Source of the DNA: Flavobacterium tegetincola DSM 22377 | GTDB taxonomy: Bacteria > Bacteroidota > Bacteroidia > Flavobacteriales > Flavobacteriaceae | Length of the DNA: 64,000 nucleotides | NCBI RefSeq assembly: GCF_000425485.1 | Contig: NZ_KE384384.1 | Location: 248,001-312,000, forward strand | Reading direction: 5' to 3' | In this document: positions 35,041 through 43,745 of the stretch, piece by piece | Numbering within the stretch: the first letter of the stretch is position 1 | Layout: each line of letters opens with the position of its first letter | Program-made: the position numbers and the translations under genes | Notes under the pieces: model-generated | Databases searched by the model: none | What the model was told of the DNA's origin: nothing | What the model saw: only the letters and a program-made list of their open reading frames with translations

Positions 35041-36476
35041 TTTCTAAGAATAATGGTTTTTAATTCTTTATAAGATTCTAATTTAAAAAAATAGGCAAAA
35101 GCACCAAATAGGACGATCCCGAATATACTGCCAATCAGGAGTCGGAAAAAGTCGTAAAAATGTAAGGAAGCTAATCCATAATCTAGTATGTACACTGCAG
35201 CTCCTGCTACTAAAGCCCAGAACATAATTGGTAACAAATCTTTAGTTTGTTGCCATGCAGAATAGTCAATCAATTTTCCACTGTAATGGGTATTGATGAA
35301 AAAACAAATTATTGACGCCAATACACTTCCGTATAACAATCCATAGATTCCAAAAGGGAATGACGCGCCAATGACTGCAACAATTACAATTTTCTTTACC
35401 ACTTCTAATTTTAAGAAGAGGTGACTGAGTCCTTTTACCTTTAAGATTGTTAAATTATAATTGTGGATTGGAAACAAGATTCCATTGATGCATATAATTT
35501 GGAAATAAGGAACGGCAGGTAACCATTTTTCCGTAAACAGAAATCGAAAAAGAGGTTCAGCTAAGAAAGCCATGAAGATAAGTGTAGGTGCAATTAAAAA
35601 GATCACCATTTGCATAATTCGTTTGTAGACGCTTTTCAATTTAACATCATCATTTTGAATCGTTGCAAACAATGGAAAGGTTACTTTATCTAACATCGCT
35701 GATATGTTTGATACAGGAAGCTGCTGTAGCGTATTTGCACGACCAAAGTATCCTACTTGTGCGGGTGCAAAAAACTTACCTATTATAATATAGTATCCAT
35801 TAGAAAATAGAATGTCTAAAATAGATGAAAGCATCATTTTAAAACCGTAATTAAAATGCTGTTTGAATTTCTCCACACTGAAAGCCCAAATCGGCGTCCA
35901 TTTTGCCCAAAACCACAATTGAATTGTACCTGCTGAAGCTTTGACAATTGCGCTGGCAACTAAACTCCAAACTCCGTAACCATTGTACGCCATAGTAATA
36001 CCTACAATACTAGAAATGATTAACGAAGGCACTGATATCTTCATTTGGGTTTTAAAATCTAGCATTTTGGTTAAGCGTGTTGTTTGCACAGCACCAAACG
36101 CATTGATGATAAAAATAATGGAATACACCCTTATGATAGCCATTAATGTTGGCTGATTATAGAAATCTGCTATATAAGGAGCACCAGCGTATACCATTAG
36201 GTACACTAGTATACTGCCTGCTAAATTGAAATAAAAAACCGTTGAAAAGTCAATTTCAGAAGCATCCGGCGTCCGAATCAGCGATTGGGTTAATCCACTA
36301 TTTATCAAAGCATTACCGACCCCCATAAAAATAGCAATCATTGCGATAAGTCCAAACTCAGCTGGTAAAAGCAGCCGTGCTAACACAATAGAAACGCCAA
36401 ATGCAATTAATTGTGTACTAAACTGTTGCGCAAACGTCCAGATCATTCCAGAAATTGCAGTTTTTTTTAATGACAT
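35037..36476 (-). CDS. Wzx-type polysaccharide flippase (MOP superfamily)
   Basis: The 479-residue integral membrane protein has 12 or more membrane segments. The N-terminal MSLKKTAISGMIWTFAQQF and FGLIAMIAIFMGVGNALINSG are typical of the polysaccharide-synthesis/teichuronic-acid (WzxC-like) branch. It should move undecaprenyl-linked repeat units across the inner membrane. With the EpsG-type polymerase and the Wza/Wzc pair it completes a Wzy-dependent pathway. Confidence 0.9.
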   Translation of the reverse strand: MSLKKTAISGMIWTFAQQFSTQLIAFGVSIVLARLLLPAEFGLIAMIAIFMGVGNALINSGLTQSLIRTPDASEIDFSTVFYFNLAGSILVYLMVYAGAPYIADFYNQPTLMAIIRVYSIIFIINAFGAVQTTRLTKMLDFKTQMKISVPSLIISSIVGITMAYNGYGVWSLVASAIVKASAGTIQLWFWAKWTPIWAFSVEKFKQHFNYGFKMMLSSILDILFSNGYYIIIGKFFAPAQVGYFGRANTLQQLPVSNISAMLDKVTFPLFATIQNDDVKLKSVYKRIMQMVIFLIAPTLIFMAFLAEPLFRFLFTEKWLPAVPYFQIICINGILFPIHNYNLTILKVKGLSHLFLKLEVVKKIVIVAVIGASFPFGIYGLLYGSVLASIICFFINTHYSGKLIDYSAWQQTKDLLPIMFWALVAGAAVYILDYGLASLHFYDFFRLLIGSIFGIVLFGAFAYFFKLESYKELKTIILRK

Positions 36477-36481
36477 AAAGT

Positions 36482-37348
36482 TTAAAACCTTTTATTTAAA
36501 TAGTTATAATAGTCGCCTTTTAGACCTTTAACGTCATCTAATAATTTTTCCTTAGAAATATACCCCATTAGAACCGCTATTTCTTCTAGGCAAGCTATCT
36601 TTAAACCTGTTCTTTTTTCCACTGCTTTTACAAATTCGGTGGCCTCCGTCAGTGCTTCGTGTGTTCCTGTATCCAACCACGCAAATCCTCTGGACATTAC
36701 TTGTAAGTTTAAGTCTTCTTGAGCTAGATAGTGTTGATTCACCGATGTAATTTCTAATTCTCCACGGTGTGATGGCTGTACTTGTTCTGCCACATCAATC
36801 ACTGAATTTGGATAAAAATACAAACCAACTACTGCGTAACTGGATTTGGGTTCAGTTGGCTTTTCAATGATACTCAACACTTTTCCATCAGCGTCAAATT
36901 CAGCCACACCGTAGCGTTCTGGATCGTCCACGTAGTAGCCAAATACAATTGCCTTTTGCTCGTCTTTTACTTTCTGAACTGCATCTTTTAATAATTTCTG
37001 CAATCCAGCCCCATAGAAAATATTATCTCCAAGAACCAAGCAAACGTCATCTGAGCCAATGAATTCCTTACCAATTATAAATGCTTGCGCTAAACCGTCT
37101 GGACTAGGTTGCTCTGCATAACTCAACTCAATTCCAAACTGGGATCCGTCTCCTAATAATTTTTTAAAATTCGGTAAGTCGTGAGGGGTAGAAATAATTA
37201 ATATCTCTCGAATTCCCGCTAAAAGTAGAACAGATAACGGATAATAAATCATCGGCTTATCATATATCGGTAACAACTGTTTCGAAACCGCTAAAGTGAG
37301 CGGATGTAACCGGGTCCCTGAACCGCCTGCCAAAATTATTCCCTTCAT
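36482..37348 (-). CDS. rmlA: Glucose-1-phosphate thymidylyltransferase
   Basis: The 288 residues carry the standard RmlA sequence: [45 protein letters not shown], and [14 protein letters not shown] near the C-terminus. It makes dTDP-glucose from Glc-1-P and dTTP, feeding RmlB. Neither rmlC nor rmlD is found, so L-rhamnose is not the expected product in this window. Confidence 0.95.
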   Translation of the reverse strand: MKGIILAGGSGTRLHPLTLAVSKQLLPIYDKPMIYYPLSVLLLAGIREILIISTPHDLPNFKKLLGDGSQFGIELSYAEQPSPDGLAQAFIIGKEFIGSDDVCLVLGDNIFYGAGLQKLLKDAVQKVKDEQKAIVFGYYVDDPERYGVAEFDADGKVLSIIEKPTEPKSSYAVVGLYFYPNSVIDVAEQVQPSHRGELEITSVNQHYLAQEDLNLQVMSRGFAWLDTGTHEALTEATEFVKAVEKRTGLKIACLEEIAVLMGYISKEKLLDDVKGLKGDYYNYLNKRF

Positions 37349-37411
37349 TTCTTACTTTGTTGAAAATTAATTATAAACTCTTTAGAAAATTATTTTCTAT
37401 TTTCTTCTTAC

Positions 37412-38425
37412 TTAATCTAGTTTGTAGTATTTCCTGTACCATTCGATAAAAGCTGCTACTCCTTTTTCGATCGACGTATTGGGCTTGTATTGATAATGTG
37501 CCTCTAGCTTTTCTACATTTGCCCATGTTTGATACACATCTCCTGCTTGCATTGGAAGCATTTGCTTCTGAGCAGTTGTATTTAACTGTGACTCAATTGC
37601 TTCAATAAAATCTAATAACTTGACGGGTTGACCGTTTCCGATATTAAAAATCTCATAGTTACTTTTAGTTTTACTTTCTTTTAATAAAGTAGCTGTTACC
37701 CCTTCGATAATGTCGTCAATAAACGTAAAATCTCTGGACAGCAACCCTTCATTGAATATTTTAATGGGTTGGTTATTAATAATGGCATCTGTAAATAGAA
37801 ACATTGCCATATCTGGTCTACCCCAAGGTCCGTAAACTGTAAAAAAGCGTAAACCTATGGTTTCCATTCCGTACAGATGACTGTAGGTGTTGGCCATTAA
37901 TTCATTTGATTTTTTGCTTGCAGCATATAAACTAACTGGCGCGTCTACATTATCGAGTTCCGAAAAAGGCACTTCATTACTATTTCCATATACACTTGAA
38001 CTACTGGCGTACACTAATTTTTTTACCTTGTTGTGACGCATGCATTCAAGTAAGTTCATAAATCCAACAATATTACTTTCAACATAAACCATTGGATTTT
38101 CAATACTGTAACGAACACCCGCTTGCGCAGCTAAATTGCATACAGCGTCAAAACTATATTTTTTAAACAGCAGTGGTAATTGCGTTTGGTCTTCTAAATT
38201 CATTTTATAAAAATGAAACTGGTCACCGTGCTTCTCACTTACTGCACTACTACTCTCGTAAACAGTCTGAATTCCCAATTCATTGAGTCGTGCCATTTTT
38301 AGATTTACATCATAATAGTCGTTTATATTATCCAGGCCCACTACATTGTAACCTTCCTTGATTAATTTTTCACATAAATGATAGCCTATAAAACCTGCTG
38401 CTCCTGTAACTAAAATAGTTGTCAT
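37412..38425 (-). CDS. UDP-glucuronate 4-epimerase-like SDR
   Basis: The 337-residue extended SDR has TGAAGFIGYHL, LDNINDYYDVNLKMARL, and AAQAGVRYSIENP, with catalytic Tyr/Lys in SLYAASKKSNELM and RFFTVYGPWGRPDMA. This pattern is typical of UDP-GlcA 4-epimerases (CapI/LpsL-like), which give UDP-GalA. The Ugd enzyme of the same locus provides UDP-GlcA. Confidence 0.87.
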   Translation of the reverse strand: MTTILVTGAAGFIGYHLCEKLIKEGYNVVGLDNINDYYDVNLKMARLNELGIQTVYESSSAVSEKHGDQFHFYKMNLEDQTQLPLLFKKYSFDAVCNLAAQAGVRYSIENPMVYVESNIVGFMNLLECMRHNKVKKLVYASSSSVYGNSNEVPFSELDNVDAPVSLYAASKKSNELMANTYSHLYGMETIGLRFFTVYGPWGRPDMAMFLFTDAIINNQPIKIFNEGLLSRDFTFIDDIIEGVTATLLKESKTKSNYEIFNIGNGQPVKLLDFIEAIESQLNTTAQKQMLPMQAGDVYQTWANVEKLEAHYQYKPNTSIEKGVAAFIEWYRKYYKLD

Positions 38426-38428
38426 ACT

Positions 38429-39721
38429 CTATAATTTTCCGTCAACATTAGATCCTAAAATTCCTTTCACATCGTATATTATAGCTTGCTCTTTCTTTAA
38501 AGATTGCAAATCTAGATCTATAAATGCCTTGTGTGCAACTCCCAAAACAATAGCATCGTACTTTTTAACGAGTTGTGATGATGCACCAAGTTCTGCTTGG
38601 CATGAAAGACCGTATTCATGCATTACTTCAGCGGGATTGGCCCATGGGTCGTATATTGTTATTTTTACATTGTAGTCTTCTAAAGCTTTGATCACGTCTA
38701 CCATTTTGGTATTCCTGACGTCGGGACAATTTTCTTTAAAAGTAATACCTAAGATCAAAATTTCAGCTCCATTCACCTTAATATCTTTTCGTATCATGGT
38801 TTTGATGACTTGTGTTGCCACATATTCACCCATGCTATCATTTAAGCGTCTTCCTGCTAAGATAATTTCGGGATGGTATCCTGCTTCTTGTGCCTTTTGT
38901 GCCAAATAGTACGGATCGACTCCAATACAATGGCCACCAACCAAACCTGGTTTAAATGGTAGAAAATTCCACTTTGTACCTGCTGCTTCTAATACTGCAT
39001 GCGTATCAATATCTAAAAGATTAAAGATCTTGGCCAACTCGTTTACAAAAGCGATATTTATGTCACGTTGTGAATTTTCAATTACTTTGGCAGCTTCCGC
39101 TACTTTTATTGTTGGTGCTAAGTGCGTACCCGCTGTTATGACTGATTTATATAAGTCATTGACCTTAACACCAATTTCTGGAGTAGATCCTGAAGTCACT
39201 TTTAAAATTTTCTCAACGGTATGCTCTTTATCTCCTGGATTAATGCGTTCTGGTGAATATCCTGCAAAGAAATCTTGATTGAATTTCAGACCTGATATGC
39301 GCTCTAATACTGGAATACACTCTTCTTCCGTAGCTCCCGGATATACAGTGGATTCATAAATTACAATATCTCCTTTTTTAAGTACGTTACCCACTGTTTC
39401 ACTTGCCTTATATAGAGGAGTAAGATCAGGACGGTTGTTTTTATCTACGGGTGTTGGCACCGTAATAATATAGTAGTTACAGTCTGCAATATCATTTAGA
39501 GCAGAAGAACAGCGTAAGCCTTTTTGATGGTTACCAAAGTCGTCAACAAGGACGGCTGAAAGTACTTCATCACTTACTTCTAACGTTTTATCTGTACCTG
39601 CATTCAATTCCGCGATACGCGCTTGGTTGATATCAAATCCTACTACTTTAAATTGCGTTGCAAAAAGTCGTGCCAGAGGCAATCCAACATATCCTAAACC
39701 GATTACTGCTATTTTTTCCAT
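38429..39721 (-). CDS. wbpO: UDP-N-acetylhexosamine 6-dehydrogenase (WbpO/TviB-like)
   Basis: The 430-residue UDP-sugar dehydrogenase has the N-terminal NAD-binding IGLGYVGLPLARLFA, DLTPLYKASETVG and YESTVYPGATEEECIPVLE. GYSPERINPGD and the catalytic cysteine in LVGGHCIGVDPYYLAQKA follow. These match WbpO/TviB, which oxidise UDP-GalNAc or UDP-GlcNAc to the uronic acid. With the WbpP-type 4-epimerase upstream, the product is most likely UDP-GalNAcA. Confidence 0.88.
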   Translation of the reverse strand: MEKIAVIGLGYVGLPLARLFATQFKVVGFDINQARIAELNAGTDKTLEVSDEVLSAVLVDDFGNHQKGLRCSSALNDIADCNYYIITVPTPVDKNNRPDLTPLYKASETVGNVLKKGDIVIYESTVYPGATEEECIPVLERISGLKFNQDFFAGYSPERINPGDKEHTVEKILKVTSGSTPEIGVKVNDLYKSVITAGTHLAPTIKVAEAAKVIENSQRDINIAFVNELAKIFNLLDIDTHAVLEAAGTKWNFLPFKPGLVGGHCIGVDPYYLAQKAQEAGYHPEIILAGRRLNDSMGEYVATQVIKTMIRKDIKVNGAEILILGITFKENCPDVRNTKMVDVIKALEDYNVKITIYDPWANPAEVMHEYGLSCQAELGASSQLVKKYDAIVLGVAHKAFIDLDLQSLKKEQAIIYDVKGILGSNVDGKL

Positions 39722-40052
39722 ATTCTTTATTCTAGTCGTAAATTATTATGTATAAAAGCTAAGTTGATGTCCGTATTCCCTTGCTTCATTGTATTGTACT
39801 CCACGGCTTCGCGCCGTGAGTCCCATCAGGGGATCACAATATGTTATTATATATCTGTAACTCTCAAAAGGTCTGCGTTATAAAATTCTACTTGTACAAC
39901 AGACCACGGGGTGCTGCTATCCTATAATGATAGCCTTTCAAATGCAAAAATAAACCAAACGAAGGACGAATGCCAAGAGAAAGCGGTATTTTTTTTAACT
40001 TGTTTTTAACGTATAGAGTTTTAAAACAAACCCAACAGAACAAGAAAAATCC
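39722..40052 (-). other. Spacer between the antiterminator gene and the downstream operon, with two hairpins
   Basis: No gene is supported. CACGGC (39802-39807) pairs with GCCGTG (39813-39818) over a five-base loop. GCTATC (39916-39921) pairs with GATAGC (39929-39934) over a seven-base loop. Neither is followed by a U-run on the minus strand, so they are not textbook terminators. Their place between the UpxY-type gene and about 24 kb of downstream genes makes them candidates for pausing or recruitment elements. Confidence 0.45.
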
Positions 40053-40523
40053 CTAAACCTCTCTGCTGCTTATTATTAGCTTAATACCTAAACTTAGCAG
40101 GTACAAGTGCGTTTTTTGGTTTGAAACATATTCCACTGTAGCTTCTTGCCCTTTAAATATTCCTTCCTTTAAATATAATTGTTCTCCTGGTTGTAAGGTC
40201 GTTACAACTAGTGCTGTATTGGGTTTACCAATTTGATTTTGCATCATTTGCATCTCTCCATTCCTTATCACTGCAGGCTTGCCAAGCCAAAATACATAAT
40301 TCAAAACTCCATCAATTATAAAAACCTCTGTCCTTTTTGCTTCTTCAATTTGAATAAAAACATACGATGTAAACAATGGCGTTACTATAGTTTTTTTTCT
40401 ATCACTCCATTGGCGCACTTCGGTCTTCAACGGTAAATAGACCGTAAAGCCCAACTGTTCCAATTGCTGTGCTACTTTTTGTTCTTTTCTGGGTTTGGTA
40501 TAAAGCGCGTACCAGTTTAACAT
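40053..40523 (-). CDS. UpxY-type NusG-family transcription antiterminator
   Basis: The 156-residue protein has an N-terminal NGN domain (WYALYTKPRKEQKVAQQLEQ, LPLKTEVRQWSDRKK, PLFTSYVFIQI). A C-terminal KOW-like segment around EGIFKGQEATVEYV follows. Specialised NusG paralogues of this type (UpxY, LoaP, RfaH) let RNA polymerase read through long polysaccharide operons. Here it sits within the locus rather than at its head. The genes transcribed after it include wbpO, the uronate epimerase, rmlA, wzx and all the glycosyltransferases. Confidence 0.9.
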   Translation of the reverse strand: MLNWYALYTKPRKEQKVAQQLEQLGFTVYLPLKTEVRQWSDRKKTIVTPLFTSYVFIQIEEAKRTEVFIIDGVLNYVFWLGKPAVIRNGEMQMMQNQIGKPNTALVVTTLQPGEQLYLKEGIFKGQEATVEYVSNQKTHLYLLSLGIKLIISSREV

Positions 40524-40850
40524 TTTGATTTAGAATTTATGAATTTTCTTCCGATGTTATTATTTTTGTTTCAGGTTTCAAGATTAGCTTCATTCAGTTC
40601 GGGTCCGCCTCGGGTCAGGTTAAAATATTGTCTTCCTTTGATTATTTCAATGTTTATAGTTTAAAATAAAAAATAGTAAATACGACCGTAATCGTTAGCA
40701 ACTTGTTTAATGCCCCGGCCCTTGCAGGGTGATAAATCTGAACTTATGATTAATGGATTCTATCTTTTTAAAAATTACCACCTATCTTTTTTAATTTTTA
40801 TGATTAGAACTAAATCAAGCATTAATTACTACTCACTATAAAACTGACCA
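40524..40850 (-). other. Spacer upstream of the antiterminator gene
   Basis: No gene is supported. A GC-rich patch at about 40712-40730 (CCCCGGCCC...GGG) stands out of AT-rich sequence, and GGGTCCGCCTCGGGTC at about 40600-40615 contains a short internal repeat. It may hold the leader or promoter of the UpxY-type gene, but no clean TAnnTTTG box was found. Confidence 0.4.
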
Positions 40851-41834
40851 CTATCTTAGATTTTCCCAATACCAAGCTACAGCTTCCTTTAACCCTTGCT
40901 GCATTGAAAACTCTGGATTATATCCCAATAGGCTTTTTGCCTTTTCGATGCTTGCTAAAGAATGTGGAATGTCTCCTACTCTGTTGGGCCCGTACACGGT
41001 TTCGATGGCTCCAATTTTTGGATCGTATTCTGCTAAATACATTTTTAACGATGCCATTAGGTCGTTTAAAGTTGTACGATCGCCGAAGGCAGTATTGTAT
41101 ACTGTATTCATCGCTTCTTCGTTTTCTGCAAGTAGCGCACGGACATTCATTTGAATTACATTGTCTATGTATGTAAAATCACGTGAGTAATTTCCATCTC
41201 CATTAATTACTGGACTTTCGTGCTTCATTAATTGCATTACAAACTTTGGAATTACTGCTGCATACGCTCCATCGGGGTCTTGCTTGCGTCCGAAGACATT
41301 AAAATAGCGTAGACCAATGGTGTTCAATCCGTAGGTATGCTGAAAAATATCTGCGTATAATTCGTTTACGTATTTTGTAATGGCATAAGGCGATAAAGGC
41401 TTTCCAATGATTTCTTCTACTTTTGGTAGGTTCTCTGAATCACCGTACGTAGAAGACGATGCCGCATACACCATTTTCTTTACTTTGGCATCTCTCGCGG
41501 CCACTAACATGTTTAAAAAACCAGAAATATTAACCTCATTACTTGTAATTGGGTCCACGATGGAACGTGGCACAGAGCCTAGCGCTGCTTGGTGTAGGAT
41601 GTAATCGACTCCTTGCGCTGCTTTGTGGCAATCGCTGAGGTTCCTAATGTCTCCTACTATTAGCGTGAAATTTGGGTTTGCTAATAAATGCTGGATGTTG
41701 CTTGTTTTACCTGTCGCAAAATTATCCAAGCACACGACTTTATTGTTGTACTGCAATAAATGTTCGCATAAATTAGAACCTATAAATCCTGCTCCGCCAG
41801 TTACTAAAATAATTTTGTTTTCTATTTGTTGCAT
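40851..41834 (-). CDS. wbpP: UDP-N-acetylglucosamine 4-epimerase (WbpP-like)
   Basis: The 327-residue extended SDR has TGGAGFIGSNLCEHLL, LDNFATGK, HQAALGSVPRSIVDPITSN and AASSSTYGD, with catalytic Tyr150/Lys154 in SPYAITKYVNELY and FNVFGRKQDPDGAYAAVIPKF. These are close to the published WbpP sequence as remembered. It interconverts UDP-GlcNAc and UDP-GalNAc for the WbpO-like dehydrogenase encoded downstream, past the UpxY-type gene. Confidence 0.92.
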   Translation of the reverse strand: MQQIENKIILVTGGAGFIGSNLCEHLLQYNNKVVCLDNFATGKTSNIQHLLANPNFTLIVGDIRNLSDCHKAAQGVDYILHQAALGSVPRSIVDPITSNEVNISGFLNMLVAARDAKVKKMVYAASSSTYGDSENLPKVEEIIGKPLSPYAITKYVNELYADIFQHTYGLNTIGLRYFNVFGRKQDPDGAYAAVIPKFVMQLMKHESPVINGDGNYSRDFTYIDNVIQMNVRALLAENEEAMNTVYNTAFGDRTTLNDLMASLKMYLAEYDPKIGAIETVYGPNRVGDIPHSLASIEKAKSLLGYNPEFSMQQGLKEAVAWYWENLR

Positions 41835-41842
41835 TTTTTGTT

Positions 41843-41981
41843 TGTTGTGTTTTGGGATGGGAAATGGGAGGTAGGAAATTGAGAGATGGGAGGTTGAAGT
41901 TGGGAGATTTTTGGTCTTTTTATATTATCCTTCTCTACTCTTTTCTCTATTTTCTTTTCTCTTTCTACTATTTCCTAACTT
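41843..41981. repeat. Purine-rich tract followed by pyrimidine-rich tract
   Basis: About 41850-41905 is almost all purine plus T (GGGATGGGAAATGGGAGGTAGG...). About 41925-41985 is almost all pyrimidine (CCTTCTCTACTCTTTTCTC...). TAGGAAAT (41872-41879) and ATTTCCTA (41970-41977) are complementary. The pair could form a long weak stem between two minus-strand genes. Confidence 0.5.
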
Positions 41982-42407
41982 CTATCCTATCTTTTTCATT
42001 TCTTTATCTGCTACTTCTTTACGAAGACTAGAGCTTGAAAAACGGTGATCGCGTGTATTAAAATAAAATTCGATCCCTTTTGATTCACAGTACTCACGGC
42101 CTGTAAATTGTTTTTCGCTGTACTCATCACCAATGATACGTACATCAATTTTAAACGATCTTAAAATATCTTCTAGATCCTGCTCAGTGGCATAAGGAAC
42201 AATTTCATCTACAAATCGGCAACCTTTTAGTTGTATGTAACGCTCTACTACTGTTTGAGTAGGTCTATTTTTATCAGGACGGTCTAGTGTGGGATCCGTT
42301 TGCAAGCCGACAATTAAAAAGTCGCATTGTCTTTTTGCTTCTTCTAACATTTTAATATGGCCTGCATGCAGCAGATCGAAAGCGCTAAATGTGATTCCTA
42401 TTTTCAT
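41982..42407 (-). CDS. Cytidylyltransferase-like nucleotidyltransferase (TagD type)
   Basis: The 141-residue small alpha/beta nucleotidyltransferase has the N-terminal KIGITFSAFDLLHAGHIKML (HxGH nucleotide-binding motif). It also has TQTVVERYIQLKGCRFVDEI, IIGDEYSEKQFTG and SSSSLRKEV near the end. It is similar to glycerol-3-phosphate cytidylyltransferases; the acceptor cannot be fixed from sequence. A CDP-activated glycerol-like decoration of the polysaccharide is possible. Confidence 0.82.
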   Translation of the reverse strand: MKIGITFSAFDLLHAGHIKMLEEAKRQCDFLIVGLQTDPTLDRPDKNRPTQTVVERYIQLKGCRFVDEIVPYATEQDLEDILRSFKIDVRIIGDEYSEKQFTGREYCESKGIEFYFNTRDHRFSSSSLRKEVADKEMKKIG

Positions 42408-42538
42408 TATAATATTGTATTAAGTATAAAATTTTGTGACTGGCTCTAAATAAGTGTCAGTAGCAAATGACATTGTACACCACTAAATTACATCAATTTA
42501 AACTTTTATATATGCCTAAAAGTATAGCGCTTTTAATA

Positions 42539-43576
42539 TTATTCTTTACGAGTAACTCTATATGCTCCACTACTTATACGTTCTAACCATTCTTCATTAT
42601 TTAAATACCAATCGATTGTTAGATCTAATCCTTGTTCAAAAGTAACCGAAGGTGTCCATCCAAGTTCTTTTTCTATTTTAGTTGCATCAATGGCATATCT
42701 TAAATCGTGACCAGGACGATCTGTAACATAAGTAATTAATTCTGCAGACGCACCTGCTATGCGACCCAGCTTCTTATCCATTATATCACAAAGTAACCGG
42801 ATTAAATCAATGTTTTGCCACTCATTGAATCCTCCAATATTGAACGTCTCATTCGTTTTCCCTTCGTGAAATATTAAATCAATCGCTCTCGCATGATCTT
42901 CTACAAAAAGCCAGTCTCTAGTATATTTACCATCACCATAAACAGGCAAAGGTTTATTTTCGATACAGTTTTGAATAAAAAGAGGTATTAATTTCTCCGG
43001 AAATTGATTGGGACCGTAATTATTTGAACAATTACTAACGATATACGGCATGCCATACGTTTCTCCAAAGGCACGTACAAAATGGTCCGAACTTGCCTTT
43101 GAAGCAGAATAGGGAGAATTTGGATCATAAGGCGTAGTCTCTGTAAACAATCCTTCAGCACCTAAAGTACCATATACCTCATCCGTACTTATGTGATAGA
43201 ACATTTTATTATTCCAGTTTCCTTGCCATAATGCCTTAAAGGAATTTAGTAGATTTAAAGTACCAATTACATTGGTTTTTACAAATGCAATAGGATCTTT
43301 AATGGATCGATCTACATGCGATTCAGCCGCTAGATGAATCACACTGTCAAACTTGTGTTTTATAAAAAGTGCATTGATAACAACATCATCAACAATGTCC
43401 GCTTCAATGAACGTATAATTAGGAGCGTCAATTATATCTTGAATATTATCCAAATTACCAGCGTATGTTAAGGAATCTAAATTATATATGTGGTATGATG
43501 GATAATTTTTAACAAACCTACGCACTACATGCGATCCTATAAATCCCGCTCCTCCAGTTACTAATATCTTTCTCAT
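42539..43576 (-). CDS. rmlB: dTDP-glucose 4,6-dehydratase
   Basis: The 345-residue extended SDR has VTGGAGFIGSHVVRRFV, HLAAESHVDRSI, HISTDEVYGTLG (with the Asp-Glu pair diagnostic of RmlB), YSASKASSDHFVRAF and NCSNNYGPNQFPEKLIP. It makes dTDP-4-keto-6-deoxyglucose, the substrate of the VioA-like aminotransferase. The matching rmlA lies 5 kb downstream in the same orientation. Confidence 0.95.
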   Translation of the reverse strand: MRKILVTGGAGFIGSHVVRRFVKNYPSYHIYNLDSLTYAGNLDNIQDIIDAPNYTFIEADIVDDVVINALFIKHKFDSVIHLAAESHVDRSIKDPIAFVKTNVIGTLNLLNSFKALWQGNWNNKMFYHISTDEVYGTLGAEGLFTETTPYDPNSPYSASKASSDHFVRAFGETYGMPYIVSNCSNNYGPNQFPEKLIPLFIQNCIENKPLPVYGDGKYTRDWLFVEDHARAIDLIFHEGKTNETFNIGGFNEWQNIDLIRLLCDIMDKKLGRIAGASAELITYVTDRPGHDLRYAIDATKIEKELGWTPSVTFEQGLDLTIDWYLNNEEWLERISSGAYRVTRKE

Positions 43577-43745
43577 CTTTTATACTTTCAATCTTTTTTC
43601 GGTCGGCGGTGATCCATTTTAGAGAGGTTTCCCACTTTTCCTACTTAACAATAAATTAATTTAAAATTGATCACTATTTTCTTTATACGTTTTTGCTCGT
43701 AATTTACAACTTAGAAATAAACTACTCTTTTATAGCGTATTGCAT

